From assembly GCF_023715345.1 (NCBI RefSeq), contig NZ_JAMBNY010000016.1, forward strand, positions 1-64,000: DNA of 64,000 bases, read 5' to 3'. Each line of letters opens with the position of its first letter. The stretch's first letter is position 1. The notes under the pieces were generated by a model that was not told the DNA's origin, did not search any database, and saw only the letters and a list, made by a program, of their open reading frames with translations. The stretch comes from Paenibacillus camelliae. GTDB lineage: Bacteria > Bacillota > Bacilli > Paenibacillales > Paenibacillaceae. The translations under genes and the position numbers were made by a program. Below, one piece after another: positions 53,508 through 63,237 of this stretch.

Positions 53508-55127
53508 TTAAATGTTCGTTAATCCAACAAAATCTTGTGAAACTTGTGCAGGTGCATCAATATTGACCTTCTGCAAACTGAGGAGAGCGTAATGTAGGCT
53601 GTCCACAATAGCATCCCAGCTTGCGTCAATCACGTTGCCTGACAGACCGACAGTATTCCAGCTATGCTGTTTACCGGTTGATTCAACGAGCACACGTACC
53701 TTCGCGGCCGTGGCATCTGTTTCATCGATAACACGTACTTTATAGTCAGTAAGATAAACATGCTCGATATCTGGATAATGCTGAGCTAAAGCCTTGCGTA
53801 ATGCAGTGTCAAGTGCGTTAACTGGCCCATTTCCTTCAGCAACCGTATAAATTTGCTTGCCATCAATATTGATCTTTACTACAGCCTCAGAGATAATCTG
53901 ATCCTGCTTGCTTTCCGTATGGACTTTATAGGATTCCACCTGGAATGCCGGCTTCCAATCCCCGAAAGCTTTGCGAAGCAGAAGCTCTAGTGAAGCGTCT
54001 GCAGCTTCAAACTGATAGCCTTCATGCTCTAGCTGTTTAATATGATCCATAATTTTTTTCGTTTTTTCGTTATTCGTATTCACGTTAAGTCCAAGTGCAC
54101 TAGCTTTTGAAATAATGTTGCTTTGTCCTGCAAGCTCAGATACAAGCACGCGCTGCTTATTACCGACCAGCTCAGGAACAATATGCTCATACGTCGAAGA
54201 ATCCTTCATGATGGCAGATACATGGATGCCGCCTTTATGAGCAAATGCCGCATTTCCAACATAAGGCTGCCCTACTGGCATATGAACGTTAGCCACCTCA
54301 CTAATGTAGCGAGCGGTATTCGTCAGCATAGCTAGTTTTTCTGGTGGCAGAACATAATGGTTCATTTTTAATTGAAGGTTAGGAATGATCGAGCATAGAT
54401 TTGCGTTACCACAACGCTCGCCATACCCGTTAATCGTTCCTTGTACTTGTGTTGCACCCGCATTTACAGCAGCTAGCGTATTGGCAACCGCAAGCTCACA
54501 GTCGTTATGTGTATGAATGCCGATAGGCATGTCCAGTTCTTCCTTGACGCGATGTACAATATCCGCAATTTCATTAGGCATAGTACCGCCATTCGTATCA
54601 CATAATACAAGCCAGTCCGCACCGCCTTGCTTGGCTGCATGTAAGGCTGCAAGAGCGTACTGGGGATTGTTTTTGTAGCCGTCAAAAAAATGCTCAGCAT
54701 CGTACATCGCTTCAATTCCGTTACGCTTCAAAAATGCAAATGAATCTTGAATCATCGCTAAATTTTCTTCCAGCGTCGTTTGGAGAGCGATATGTACATG
54801 GAAATCCCATGCCTTACCTACAAGGGTAGCTGCTGGAACGCCTGATTCAACAATTTTTAAGAGGCTCGTATCGTGCTCAGCAACACTATTTTTCCGACGT
54901 GTGCTTCCGAATGCAGTTAGCTTAGCGTTTAGATTCAATGATTTTACACGTTGGAAAAATTCGATATCTTTACCGTTACTGCCTGGATTGCCGCCTTCAA
55001 TATAGTGAACGCCTAATTGATCTAGCTTTTTGGCGATTTTTAATTTATCATCTGCGGACAGGCTGATCCCTTCTCCTTGAGTGCCGTCACGCAGCGTAGT
55101 GTCAAAAATAAAGATGTTCGATGACAT
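53508..55127 (-). CDS. cimA: (R)-citramalate synthase
   Basis: A 539-residue enzyme joining acetyl-CoA and pyruvate to citramalate for isoleucine synthesis. The N-terminal aldolase domain begins FDTTLRDGTQGEGI and carries GNPGSNGKD, which marks the CimA/TIGR00977 branch against leuA, and HTHNDCELAVANTL. A C-terminal LeuA-type allosteric domain (about 415-520) suggests feedback control by isoleucine. ATG follows GGAGG at a spacing of about 12. It has its own region with no other ilv/leu gene. Confidence 0.93.
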   Translation of the reverse strand: MSSNIFIFDTTLRDGTQGEGISLSADDKLKIAKKLDQLGVHYIEGGNPGSNGKDIEFFQRVKSLNLNAKLTAFGSTRRKNSVAEHDTSLLKIVESGVPAATLVGKAWDFHVHIALQTTLEENLAMIQDSFAFLKRNGIEAMYDAEHFFDGYKNNPQYALAALHAAKQGGADWLVLCDTNGGTMPNEIADIVHRVKEELDMPIGIHTHNDCELAVANTLAAVNAGATQVQGTINGYGERCGNANLCSIIPNLQLKMNHYVLPPEKLAMLTNTARYISEVANVHMPVGQPYVGNAAFAHKGGIHVSAIMKDSSTYEHIVPELVGNKQRVLVSELAGQSNIISKASALGLNVNTNNEKTKKIMDHIKQLEHEGYQFEAADASLELLLRKAFGDWKPAFQVESYKVHTESKQDQIISEAVVKINIDGKQIYTVAEGNGPVNALDTALRKALAQHYPDIEHVYLTDYKVRVIDETDATAAKVRVLVESTGKQHSWNTVGLSGNVIDASWDAIVDSLHYALLSLQKVNIDAPAQVSQDFVGLTNI

Positions 55128-55271
55128 AAAAAAAATGACGCCTCCTTCTCTGATAGCAAGTACACAACAAACATTATTGGTTTATTATATCACTATATAA
55201 CTGTAAAGTGATAGCATCGTGTAAAAATATACGTAGCAATGTACGAATTATGCATAGGAGAATTATGCAAG

Positions 55272-55312
55272 TATAGCACGAGATAGGTTCATACGAACAT
55301 TTGTGCTATAAT
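55272..55312 (+). promoter_or_regulatory. Promoter region of dinB with nested inverted repeats
   Basis: TATAAT (55307-55312) with TGC before it is an extended -10. It overlaps inverted arms TATAGCAC (55272-55279) and GTGCTATA (55303-55310), which enclose the palindrome GTTC-N4-GAAC (55287-55298). This is not the B. subtilis LexA box (CGAAC-N4-GTTCG), although CGAAC is present at 55294. Confidence 0.45.
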
Positions 55313-55373
55313 TATATGAAGAGACATCAAAGTATAGACATAAATTGTTGCAAATGGTGACGAGGTGAGCGGC

Positions 55374-56654
55374 TTGGCAAACGTTCAAGATTACTATCCT
55401 TCGAACGGAAGGGTAATATTGCATATAGATATGAATGCCTTTTACTGTTCCGTGCATAGTGCTGATGATCCTCAGCAGTATAAAGGAAAGGCAACGGCTG
55501 TTTCCGGTAGCGTGGAGAAAAGAAAAGGAATTATCGTTACATGCTCTTACGAGGCGAGAAAGCTTGGTATTCGTACGGGGATGAATGTAAGAGAGGCTCA
55601 AAGAATTGCGCCTGATTTAATCTTTATCTCACCTAATTTTGATCTATATCGTCAATACTCGAAGCAATTTATGAAAATTGCTTATCAATATACACCAGTT
55701 ATCGAGCAGGTTTCCATTGATGAGTGCTATCTCGATATAACTGGGTCTAAGATATTCGGCACGCCATTAGATATTGCTCATACAATTCAGCAGAGAATTG
55801 CTCAGGAGCTTTCATTGCCATGCTCTATTGGAATTGCACCGAATAAGCTGCTGGCAAAAATGGCATCTGATATGAAAAAACCTAACGGTATAACGGTTCT
55901 GCGAAAAAGAGATGTTCCTAAGCTACTGTGGAATAAGCCTTGTCAGGAGCTTTTCGGGATCGGTGCGAAAACGGCTGAGAAGCTTAAAAAGCTTCATATC
56001 AACACAATTGGAGAGCTTGCTGCCGCTGATGATCAGCTGCTTTTGAAGTCCTTTGGGGTGATAGGTGGGTGGATGAAGGCAGCTGCCAATGGAATCGACG
56101 ATAGCGAAGTGAAATCTGAACAAGAAGCAAGTAAATCAATCGGACATACAACAACTTTACCAGTTGATCTAACGAATATCGACGATATAAATCGCGTATT
56201 ACTAAACCTGTCCGATCAAACAACTCGCAGATTAAGGCGTCAGCGATTAGTTGCTTCGACCGTACAAATTACGATTCGTAGGCCAGATATGTCGACAATT
56301 ACCCGTTCTTATACGATGCCTGTCCCCACGCATAATTTAGAACAAGTGTATAAGCATGCTCAGCAGCTGTTTGAAAAGCATTGGGTGATCGGCGAGCCCG
56401 TCAGATTGTTAGGCGTTACGCTTCAGAACCTAAAGGCTGAGTATGAAGCAGCGATTCAGCTTGATTTATTTAATTATGAGGAAGAGCCTAAGAAGGAAGC
56501 ACTAACTAAAGTAATGGATCAGCTAAGAGATAAATTTGGTGAACATGCCGTTCTAACGGCTGGAATGTTAAGCGATGACCCTTCCAGTCTGATTCGTAAT
56601 AAAAAAATACGAGGAACATCATTGGAAAAATTAGATCGGGATTATTTAGAATAA
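55374..56654 (+). CDS. dinB: DNA polymerase IV (Y family)
   Basis: A 426-residue translesion polymerase. The catalytic carboxylates lie in HIDMNAFYCSV and SIDECYLDITG. A helix-hairpin-helix thumb (GIGAKTAEKLKKLHI) and little-finger domain follow. TTG 55374 is chosen because GAGGTG lies 5 bases before it; an in-frame GTG at 55365 sits inside that site. No beta-clamp motif was located with certainty; QLDLFNYEE near the end is the likely one (QLDLF). Confidence 0.95.
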   Translation: MANVQDYYPSNGRVILHIDMNAFYCSVHSADDPQQYKGKATAVSGSVEKRKGIIVTCSYEARKLGIRTGMNVREAQRIAPDLIFISPNFDLYRQYSKQFMKIAYQYTPVIEQVSIDECYLDITGSKIFGTPLDIAHTIQQRIAQELSLPCSIGIAPNKLLAKMASDMKKPNGITVLRKRDVPKLLWNKPCQELFGIGAKTAEKLKKLHINTIGELAAADDQLLLKSFGVIGGWMKAAANGIDDSEVKSEQEASKSIGHTTTLPVDLTNIDDINRVLLNLSDQTTRRLRRQRLVASTVQITIRRPDMSTITRSYTMPVPTHNLEQVYKHAQQLFEKHWVIGEPVRLLGVTLQNLKAEYEAAIQLDLFNYEEEPKKEALTKVMDQLRDKFGEHAVLTAGMLSDDPSSLIRNKKIRGTSLEKLDRDYLE

Positions 56655-56687
56655 GTTGGTACGTAGTACACAATCGCCTGTATTTTG

Positions 56688-56696
56688 TGATATAAT
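56688..56696 (+). promoter_or_regulatory. Extended -10 promoter of the ferredoxin gene
   Basis: TGATATAAT (56688-56696) is an extended -10; the -35 region is poor. Confidence 0.5.
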
Positions 56697-56755
56697 AACT
56701 TTTGGTATATATACAGAATTCATGGTTACATGTTTTTTTGTTGTGATAGAACTAG

Positions 56756-57007
<252 letters not shown>

Positions 57008-57122
57008 TAAAGCTTAAGAGGCAGTGTAGATGTTGCGTATGTTACGTCTATGCTGTTTTTTTGTTTACAAATATTGGATATTATTGTAAGCTGAAGTATG
57101 CCTGATTATCGGAGGTGGTACG

Positions 57123-57314
57123 TTGAGCAATTTTCGCAAGCGAGACTACATCATTTCGTTTATTATAATGCTTGGGCTTAGTTTGTTTAACATCATTGGT
57201 GGAGTAGGAAGTATAGTTGGACCTGTTGTTCTAAGTATTGTTGCTTCCTTGTTTATAAGCTTTATTGTCGGGACGTTAACGAATTTTATATTCAGGTATG
57301 ACAAAAAGGAATAA
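57123..57314 (+). CDS. Small membrane protein (63 residues, two spans)
   Basis: A 63-residue protein with a basic N-terminus (NFRKRD) and two adjoining hydrophobic segments (about 9-28 and 32-56), ending RYDKKE. The TTG start follows GGAGGTGG. I do not recognise the family. It is convergent with another tiny membrane gene. Confidence 0.65.
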   Translation: MSNFRKRDYIISFIIMLGLSLFNIIGGVGSIVGPVVLSIVASLFISFIVGTLTNFIFRYDKKE

Positions 57315-57321
57315 GTTATAA

Positions 57322-57367
57322 AAAGCTGCATGACCTGTCTCTTGTTAGGGGCTGATCACGCAGCTTT
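57322..57367. terminator. Terminator between two tiny convergent genes
   Basis: AAAGCTGC (57322-57329) pairs with GCAGCTTT (57360-57367). Confidence 0.6.
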
Positions 57368-57380
57368 CTTATGCTTAATA

Positions 57381-57521
57381 TTATGAGAAGATAATAATGA
57401 GAGCAGCAAGGATGACGATGACAGCTCCAGCTACGCCCGCTGTCCAATATATCGCTTTTTTATTCACTTCTTCTTGTTGCTTTTGTTTCATTGTTGCTGG
57501 CTTGCGTTTTGGTGCGCTCAT
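57381..57521 (-). CDS. Small single-span membrane protein (46 residues)
   Basis: On the minus strand an ATG (57521) about 10 bases after AGAAAGG opens a 46-codon frame. The first half is basic and Gln-rich (starting MSAPKRKPATMKQKQQEE) and the second half is one membrane span (about 24-45), so the tail is outside or in the membrane. It resembles many unnamed Paenibacillus and Bacillus small membrane proteins; the function is unknown. Confidence 0.65.
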   Translation of the reverse strand: MSAPKRKPATMKQKQQEEVNKKAIYWTAGVAGAVIVILAALIIIFS

Positions 57522-57691
57522 ATTTAATCAACCTTTCTATCGCAAATTTGTCTCTATAGGCTTATTGTAATGGTTTTCCATAGGACTGGCAATATGAAGG
57601 CGCTAACATGAATGGAAGAACAATACTTTCTTTTTATGAGCAAAAACGATAAACTGAAAGATAGAGATTATTTACTTGAAACGGAGTGGAC

Positions 57692-58792
57692 ATGTTGTTA
57701 TATAGAAAAATTTTAAAGCCATTTTTCTTCAAAATGGATCCAGAGAAAGCACATCATCTCGTTATCGATGGGTTATCTATGGCAGGGAAGGTTCCCGGTG
57801 GGTTGTCAGTAATGAATGGGATGTATGGAGTAAAGCCATCAGCAGAGCTTAAGGTCAAGCTATTGGATATGGAGTTTATGCATCCGATTGGTTTAGCCGC
57901 AGGCCTGGATAAGAATGGAGTGGCTACGGATGGATTTTCAAATATTGGCTTTGCATTTGTAGAAGCTGGCACAGTAACACCTAAGCCGCAGCCTGGTAAT
58001 GAGCAGCCGCGGCTATTTCGCTTGCCACCAGATGAGGCATTGATTAATCGAATGGGCTTTAATAATCATGGTGCCGAGGAGATGGCAAAAGCACTGCAGC
58101 GTCGAAAGAATCGCAGTATTCCAGTAGCTGTCAACATCGGAAAAAATAAAATAACAGCTAATGAGCTTGCCTATGAGGATTATCGCTCTTGCATAAGAAC
58201 ATTATATGATCATGGTGATTTTTTTGTCGTCAATATAAGCTCTCCCAATACGCAAGGTCTTCGCGATCTGCAGCATGGGAATGAGCTACATAATTTGCTC
58301 GTACATGTTTGTGAAGAAATGGAAATCCAAGCGGATCAGCGTCAAGCAAAGATAAAGCCAATCTTTGTGAAGATTGCTCCTGATATGTCGGATGATCAGC
58401 TAGAGCATACCGTACAAACGATTAAAGACAGTAATATCAACGGAATTATTGCAACGAATACGACACTATCAAGGGAAGGACTATCCCATCCGAATCAAGG
58501 AGAGACAGGTGGTCTGAGCGGAGTGCCGTTGAGAGAGCGTTCTACAGAGGTCATCCGCAGCGTGTACAAGCTTACAGAAGGAAAACTTCCAATCATCGGC
58601 TCAGGTGGAATCTTTACTGCTCAAGATGCATACGATAAAATTCGAGCAGGAGCATCGATGGTTGAGGTTTATACTGCATTAATTTATAAGGGACCAGCAT
58701 TGCTTCAAGAGCTTACTTCAGGATTAAAGGAATGCATGCGTAAAGACGGCTTCTCTAATATTATGGAAGCAATCGGTGCAGATCATAAATAA
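57692..58792 (+). CDS. pyrD: Dihydroorotate dehydrogenase, quinone-dependent (class 2)
   Basis: A 366-residue class 2 enzyme oxidising dihydroorotate to orotate. The N-terminal helical membrane-association part (LYRKILKPFFFKMDPEKAHH) distinguishes class 2; FMN contacts include GLAAGLDKNG, NISSPNT with the catalytic serine nearby, and IGSGGIFTAQDAYDKI. ATG 57692 is 5 bases after GGAG. It lies outside a pyr operon and is followed by a (p)ppGpp synthetase gene after 23 bases. Confidence 0.95.
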   Translation: MLLYRKILKPFFFKMDPEKAHHLVIDGLSMAGKVPGGLSVMNGMYGVKPSAELKVKLLDMEFMHPIGLAAGLDKNGVATDGFSNIGFAFVEAGTVTPKPQPGNEQPRLFRLPPDEALINRMGFNNHGAEEMAKALQRRKNRSIPVAVNIGKNKITANELAYEDYRSCIRTLYDHGDFFVVNISSPNTQGLRDLQHGNELHNLLVHVCEEMEIQADQRQAKIKPIFVKIAPDMSDDQLEHTVQTIKDSNINGIIATNTTLSREGLSHPNQGETGGLSGVPLRERSTEVIRSVYKLTEGKLPIIGSGGIFTAQDAYDKIRAGASMVEVYTALIYKGPALLQELTSGLKECMRKDGFSNIMEAIGADHK

Positions 58793-58815
58793 AGATGAAT
58801 ACAGGAGGCGGCCAA

Positions 58816-59619
58816 ATGGACGGTAGAGATTGGAGTCTATTTTTGCAGCCATACGAACAGGCAGTTGAAGAGCTTAAGGTTAAATTCAAGACAATGCGAA
58901 CTGAGCTTAAAAGTCGCGAAGACTATGCGCCGATTGAATTTGTTACCGGTCGAGTAAAGCGAATTTCAAGTATTTTAGATAAAGCAAAACGATTAAATGT
59001 CAGCGACGATCGATTGCATCTAGGGATCGAGGACATTGCTGGTATACGTATTATGTGTCAGTTTGTAGATGATATTTACCGAGTGGCATCTCTCATTCGT
59101 ATGCGCAAGGATTTAAAGCTAGTTTATGAGAAGGATTATATAACTAATTATAAGGAAAGCGGTTATCGCAGCTATCATATGATTATTGAGTATCCTGTTC
59201 AAACCGCATTAGGTCATACATTAATTTTAGCAGAGATCCAAATTAGAACGCTGGCCATGAATTTTTGGGCAACGATTGAGCATTCGTTAAATTACAAATA
59301 TAAGAAGGATTTGCCAGAGGATGTTAAGGATCGACTGCAGAAGGCAGCAGAAGCAGCGAATTTGTTAGACAATGAGATGACGACGATAAGAAAAGAAATA
59401 TTAGATGCGCAAATGAAGTTTGAAGAAAACTCCAGCTGTGTGGCAACGATATTATCGGGTATTCAGAAGCTTTACTCCTTTCACCAGGTAAGGCTTGCCG
59501 CACAGTATCAAAATAAGTTCAACGAGCTGTTCGACTTGGAGGACTATGAAGCGTTAGAGCAGCTTTCATTAGAGCTAGTTGCAGATATTGCACAAGCAAG
59601 AAAAAACAATCCGCTCTAA
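58816..59619 (+). CDS. Small alarmone synthetase (GTP pyrophosphokinase, YjbM/YwaC-like)
   Basis: A 267-residue protein with a RelA/SpoT synthetase domain and no hydrolase domain. The signatures are EDIAGIRI, YKESGYRSYHMII and EIQIRTLAMNFWATIEHSLNYKY. It is longer than B. subtilis RelQ/RelP (about 210 residues) by a C-terminal helical extension. It would make (p)ppGpp from GTP/GDP and ATP. ATG 58816 is 7 bases after AGGAGG; ATG 58795 upstream has no site. It shares a transcript with pyrD. Confidence 0.92.
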   Translation: MDGRDWSLFLQPYEQAVEELKVKFKTMRTELKSREDYAPIEFVTGRVKRISSILDKAKRLNVSDDRLHLGIEDIAGIRIMCQFVDDIYRVASLIRMRKDLKLVYEKDYITNYKESGYRSYHMIIEYPVQTALGHTLILAEIQIRTLAMNFWATIEHSLNYKYKKDLPEDVKDRLQKAAEAANLLDNEMTTIRKEILDAQMKFEENSSCVATILSGIQKLYSFHQVRLAAQYQNKFNELFDLEDYEALEQLSLELVADIAQARKNNPL

Positions 59620-59622
59620 ACA

Positions 59623-59658
59623 AAAGCACGGGATCTCATCAGTGAGATCCCGTGCTTT
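59623..59658. terminator. Terminator between convergent genes
   Basis: A perfect 16-bp stem (59623-59638 with 59643-59658) beginning AAAGCACGGG and ending CCCGTGCTTT. Confidence 0.85.
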
Positions 59659-59673
59659 AGCTTTATAGATGAA

Positions 59674-60180
59674 TTAATGTTTAAACTGCTCGTCAATTGC
59701 AAGCTTGATTTCTTCTAGGCTGCTTCCCGAGTCAGCCATTTCTACTACAAGCTGCAGCTCTTGCTTACAGATCCCGCAGGTTGTACTGTGATCGGTCCAG
59801 GTAATTGGTCCGTCATCTGACTGCTCAACCATATAGCACCTCAGTAACGAATCATGAGGCTCGTCAATGTCGGTCCCGTCCATACATCCGCAATAGCAAG
59901 GAAGCTCGTGCATATGATGTGCATGATCTACGACTTCACCATATAGTGAAGCAGTAAGCTCTGTTTGCTGCTCTAGAAATTGAGGCAGCTCCTCGGCAGA
60001 GGCCGTCGTCTCCCACGTCTCTGAGCCTACTTGATGCACGTGAGTGGATTCCTTCTCACTCAAGCTGCAGGCAGCAAGAAATGTAATGATTGCAAAGCCA
60101 AGCAAAAATAAATACATGAGACTTGAATGCTTGGACGACTGTTGCTCATGCTGATCAGCATCAACATTCATATCGTTCAT
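59674..60180 (-). CDS. PCYCGC-motif lipoprotein
   Basis: A 168-residue protein with a 20-residue polar N-terminus, a hydrophobic segment (about 21-35) and the lipobox FLAAC (C38). The extracellular part carries the PCYCGC motif (94-99), a His-rich flank (VDHAHHMHELP) and a later TTCGICKQEL pair. The PCYCGC family is found in Bacilli; metal (copper) binding is plausible from the residues. It lies 15 bases downstream of a thioredoxin-like gene on the same strand, suggesting a shared redox or metal task. Confidence 0.87.
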   Translation of the reverse strand: MNDMNVDADQHEQQSSKHSSLMYLFLLGFAIITFLAACSLSEKESTHVHQVGSETWETTASAEELPQFLEQQTELTASLYGEVVDHAHHMHELPCYCGCMDGTDIDEPHDSLLRCYMVEQSDDGPITWTDHSTTCGICKQELQLVVEMADSGSSLEEIKLAIDEQFKH

Positions 60181-60195
60181 TCCCTACTCCTTTTC

Positions 60196-60705
60196 TTAGC
60201 CTTTGTATTTTTCAAAAAATGCTCGGAATTCTTCCAAGCTCGAACCTTGATTAGAGCCTTCTACTGTTACACCACCGACGATGCGTTCTTTCTCAACACC
60301 ATCTTCGAAGTAGATTAACGTTGGTGTGAATTCCACATTATATTTCGTTTGATACTCAGGGAACTCCAGCACATTAAACTGATGCATTTCTACGCCAAGC
60401 TCATTAACAATTGGCATAATTTGTGGTGTTGTTTGTTTACAGTAGATGCATGTGGAAGAAAACATATAGACGATAAAATCTTCCTTATTTTCAACCTTTT
60501 CATCGAGCGCTGCAGGTAATATAATATTCTGGTAATTCTCGTCTTTCAAAAGTTCACGAGTAGCTGGATTCAACTCGCTTGACGGCTTGCCGTAAAGAGC
60601 ATTGTCCGGTTCGAGGTTGTTGATGACGACGATACCAACGAGCAATAGAACGATGATGCCAATGTAAATAAACACCGTCTTATTTTTTTTCTTTTTTTTG
60701 TTCAC
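60196..60705 (-). CDS. Membrane-anchored thioredoxin-like protein
   Basis: A 169-residue protein with a very lysine-rich N-terminus, one membrane anchor (about 11-29), and an extracytoplasmic thioredoxin domain with C86-I-Y-C89. The cis-proline segment reads VEFTPTLIYFEDG. Its CxxC has a large aromatic residue, unlike WCGPC of classical thioredoxins, so it may be an oxidant or a metallochaperone partner. It forms a two-gene unit with the PCYCGC lipoprotein. Confidence 0.9.
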   Translation of the reverse strand: MNKKKKKNKTVFIYIGIIVLLLVGIVVINNLEPDNALYGKPSSELNPATRELLKDENYQNIILPAALDEKVENKEDFIVYMFSSTCIYCKQTTPQIMPIVNELGVEMHQFNVLEFPEYQTKYNVEFTPTLIYFEDGVEKERIVGGVTVEGSNQGSSLEEFRAFFEKYKG

Positions 60706-60817
60706 AGGCTTGTTACCTCCGAATAATAGGATTATAAGTGATAAGTCTCTTACTTTTTTATATTATACACGAAAACTATAGTAGATGAAAATTTTCTACA
60801 GCTAATGGGGGTTATGC

Positions 60818-62377
60818 ATGAAGATAGATCTGCCAGACATGTTTGTTCAAAAAATGAAGCTGCTGCTCGGTGAAGAATATGAGCAGTTTATAGCTTCCTA
60901 TAATGAGCATCGCTATTACGGATTACGACTAAATGAACTGAAAATTAAAGTCTCGGAATGGGGATCGTTACCAGAGGATACGCAAACCTACCAAGCTCAG
61001 ATTCCTTGGTGTGAGAGTGCCTATTACTATAATGAAGATATACGCCCAGGGAAGCATCCATATTACCATGCAGGCTTATATTACATTCAAGAGCCAAGTG
61101 CAATGGTTCCTGTAGAGCTGCTTGACGTTCAGCCAGGTCATAGAGTGCTAGATTTGTGTGCCGCTCCAGGCGGTAAATCAACACAGATCGCATCCAAGCT
61201 TCAGCAGCAAGGTACATTAGTGAGTAATGACATTGCGACAGAGCGCTTGAAGCCGTTAATTAAAAATCTTGAGCTTGCAGGGGTTCGTAATGCGGTTGTG
61301 TTGAATGAGCATCCCGCCAATATCGCTAAACGATTTATCGGCTGGTTCGATCGAATTCTCGTTGATGCACCATGCTCAGGTGAAGGAATGTTTAGAAAGC
61401 AGCCGGCAATGATTGAGGAGTGGAACTCCTATTCTGTTGAACGTTGCTCTAATATGCAACGTGAAATACTAGAAGAGCTTGCATTAATGCTTGCACCAGG
61501 TGGACGTATGGTATACTCAACCTGTACGTTCTCGCCAGAAGAGAACGAAGAGCAAATTGCACAATTCATTGCACAGCATCCTGAATTTAGTATCGTCCCA
61601 ATTGAGCCGAAATTTGGATGGACCAGCGGTAAGCCACAATGGGTGTCAGCAGAGACAAAAGCAATGCTTGACGAGGAGCAGATGCAAAGCATTGCAGGGA
61701 CAATTCGTTTATGGCCTCACCATATGAAGGGGGAAGGGCATTTTGTAGCCGTGTTGAGGAAACAAGGGGAACCATATATCCCACCTCAGCAAGCAGATCA
61801 GGAATTGAGCGAGCTTCGTATTGCTTGGCCTGAGCCTTTTCACAACAATGAGCACAATCGTTATCAATCGAAACCTAAAGCTAAGCAAGCGGTACAAAAA
61901 CAACAGTCAAAAAAGCCAAAAACTACAGAGATAAATTTGCAAATGCTATGGCAGCAGTTTCAGCAGGATAATGTGCTGCTTACAGGGTATGAGCCCATGC
62001 GAGCGGTATTAATAGGTGATAGAGTTTTTGTACAGCCCTACGAGCTGCCTAATCTTGACGGCTTAAAGGTTGCGCGTGCAGGCTGGATGATCGGTGAGAT
62101 TAAAAATAATAAATTCCTTCCCTATCATCCACTTGCAATGGGTATTCGACCAGAAGAGGCGACACGTGTGCTTTCACTCTCCCCTGATAGTGAGCTGCTG
62201 CTGCGATATCTAAGAGGCGAAACGATATTTGTTAAGGAAGAGCAGCTGCAGATTAATGGAGAACTGAAATGCAATGGCTTTGTGTTGGTTTGCGTAAATC
62301 GATTTCCAGTCGGATTCGGAAAGTACATGGATGGCATGATAAAAAATGAGCTTCCAGCAGGTTGGAGGATGATGTAA
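60818..62377 (+). CDS. RsmB/RsmF-like m5C rRNA methyltransferase
   Basis: A 519-residue NOL1/NOP2/Sun-family cytosine-5 RNA methyltransferase. SAM-binding CAAPGGKSTQ, the motif IV cysteine in DAPCSGEGMF and the motif VI cysteine in YSTCTFSPEENE are present. The C-terminal third (from about 380) carries the RsmF-type PUA-like extension. It probably methylates 16S rRNA, as E. coli RsmF/YebU does at C1407. It ends directly before the pseudouridine synthase gene. Confidence 0.93.
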   Translation: MKIDLPDMFVQKMKLLLGEEYEQFIASYNEHRYYGLRLNELKIKVSEWGSLPEDTQTYQAQIPWCESAYYYNEDIRPGKHPYYHAGLYYIQEPSAMVPVELLDVQPGHRVLDLCAAPGGKSTQIASKLQQQGTLVSNDIATERLKPLIKNLELAGVRNAVVLNEHPANIAKRFIGWFDRILVDAPCSGEGMFRKQPAMIEEWNSYSVERCSNMQREILEELALMLAPGGRMVYSTCTFSPEENEEQIAQFIAQHPEFSIVPIEPKFGWTSGKPQWVSAETKAMLDEEQMQSIAGTIRLWPHHMKGEGHFVAVLRKQGEPYIPPQQADQELSELRIAWPEPFHNNEHNRYQSKPKAKQAVQKQQSKKPKTTEINLQMLWQQFQQDNVLLTGYEPMRAVLIGDRVFVQPYELPNLDGLKVARAGWMIGEIKNNKFLPYHPLAMGIRPEEATRVLSLSPDSELLLRYLRGETIFVKEEQLQINGELKCNGFVLVCVNRFPVGFGKYMDGMIKNELPAGWRMM

Positions 62378-63124
62378 TTGAGTGAGAAGCTTCGGGTGGA
62401 TAAACTGCTCGCACATGCAGGGTACGGTACACGAAGTGAGATTAAGAAGGCAGTAAAGCAGGGGAGAGTACTTGTCAATGAACAGAAAATAAAGGATAGC
62501 GGGATCATCGTTAATCCAGCAGTTGACATCGTTGCCTTTGATGGTGAGATTGTTAGCTATCGTTCGGTCATTTATATTATGCTGAATAAGCCTCAAGGAG
62601 TTATTTCAGCTACGGAGGATGGACGTGAACGTACGGTCATTGATTTGCTTGATCCAGAAGATGTGCTGTTAAAGCCATTTCCTGTTGGTCGTCTTGATAA
62701 AGATACGACAGGGCTGTTGCTGCTTACGAATGATGGACAGCTGGCACATGAGCTGTTATCCCCGAAAAAGCATGTAGATAAAACGTATGAGGCTTGTGTT
62801 CTAGGAAAGGTAACGGTGGAGGATCAGCTTGCTTTTGAGCAAGGCGTTACGTTGGATGATGGCTACGTTACTCGACCAGCTAAGCTAACTATTCTATCAC
62901 ATGAAGAGCGTGAGGACGATGTAATCAGCTGGATAAGACTAACGATAACAGAAGGGAAATTTCATCAGGTCAAACGCATGTTTCAGAGCGTTGGCAAGAA
63001 GGTGCTAACGCTTAATCGCATATCGATGGGACCGCTTGAGCTTGACCCAGCATTAGCGCTTGGTCACTATCGTGAGCTAACTGATGAAGAAGTCGAGCTG
63101 CTTAAGCAGCATCGTGCAAAGTGA
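62378..63124 (+). CDS. Pseudouridine synthase, RsuA/RluB/RluE family
   Basis: A 248-residue rRNA pseudouridine synthase. An N-terminal S4 RNA-binding domain (about 4-50) precedes the catalytic motif GRLDKDTTGLLLLTNDG with the conserved aspartate. The TTG start lies directly after the stop of the methyltransferase gene and uses a GGAGG site inside it, so the two are coupled and likely modify the same rRNA. Confidence 0.94.
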   Translation: MSEKLRVDKLLAHAGYGTRSEIKKAVKQGRVLVNEQKIKDSGIIVNPAVDIVAFDGEIVSYRSVIYIMLNKPQGVISATEDGRERTVIDLLDPEDVLLKPFPVGRLDKDTTGLLLLTNDGQLAHELLSPKKHVDKTYEACVLGKVTVEDQLAFEQGVTLDDGYVTRPAKLTILSHEEREDDVISWIRLTITEGKFHQVKRMFQSVGKKVLTLNRISMGPLELDPALALGHYRELTDEEVELLKQHRAK

Positions 63125-63237
63125 TAATCTAAATTTCAGTGATCGCGATCATAGAGTCATAAATATCTAATCTGCCGCATTAATAATAGTAGAGGTATGT
63201 AATTCTAGTGAATGCACCTTAAATGCGGAGGTATATT

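Noticed and set aside
55294..55306. Bacillus-type LexA box upstream of dinB
   Set aside because: CGAAC is present but the second half (GTGCT) matches GTTCG poorly.
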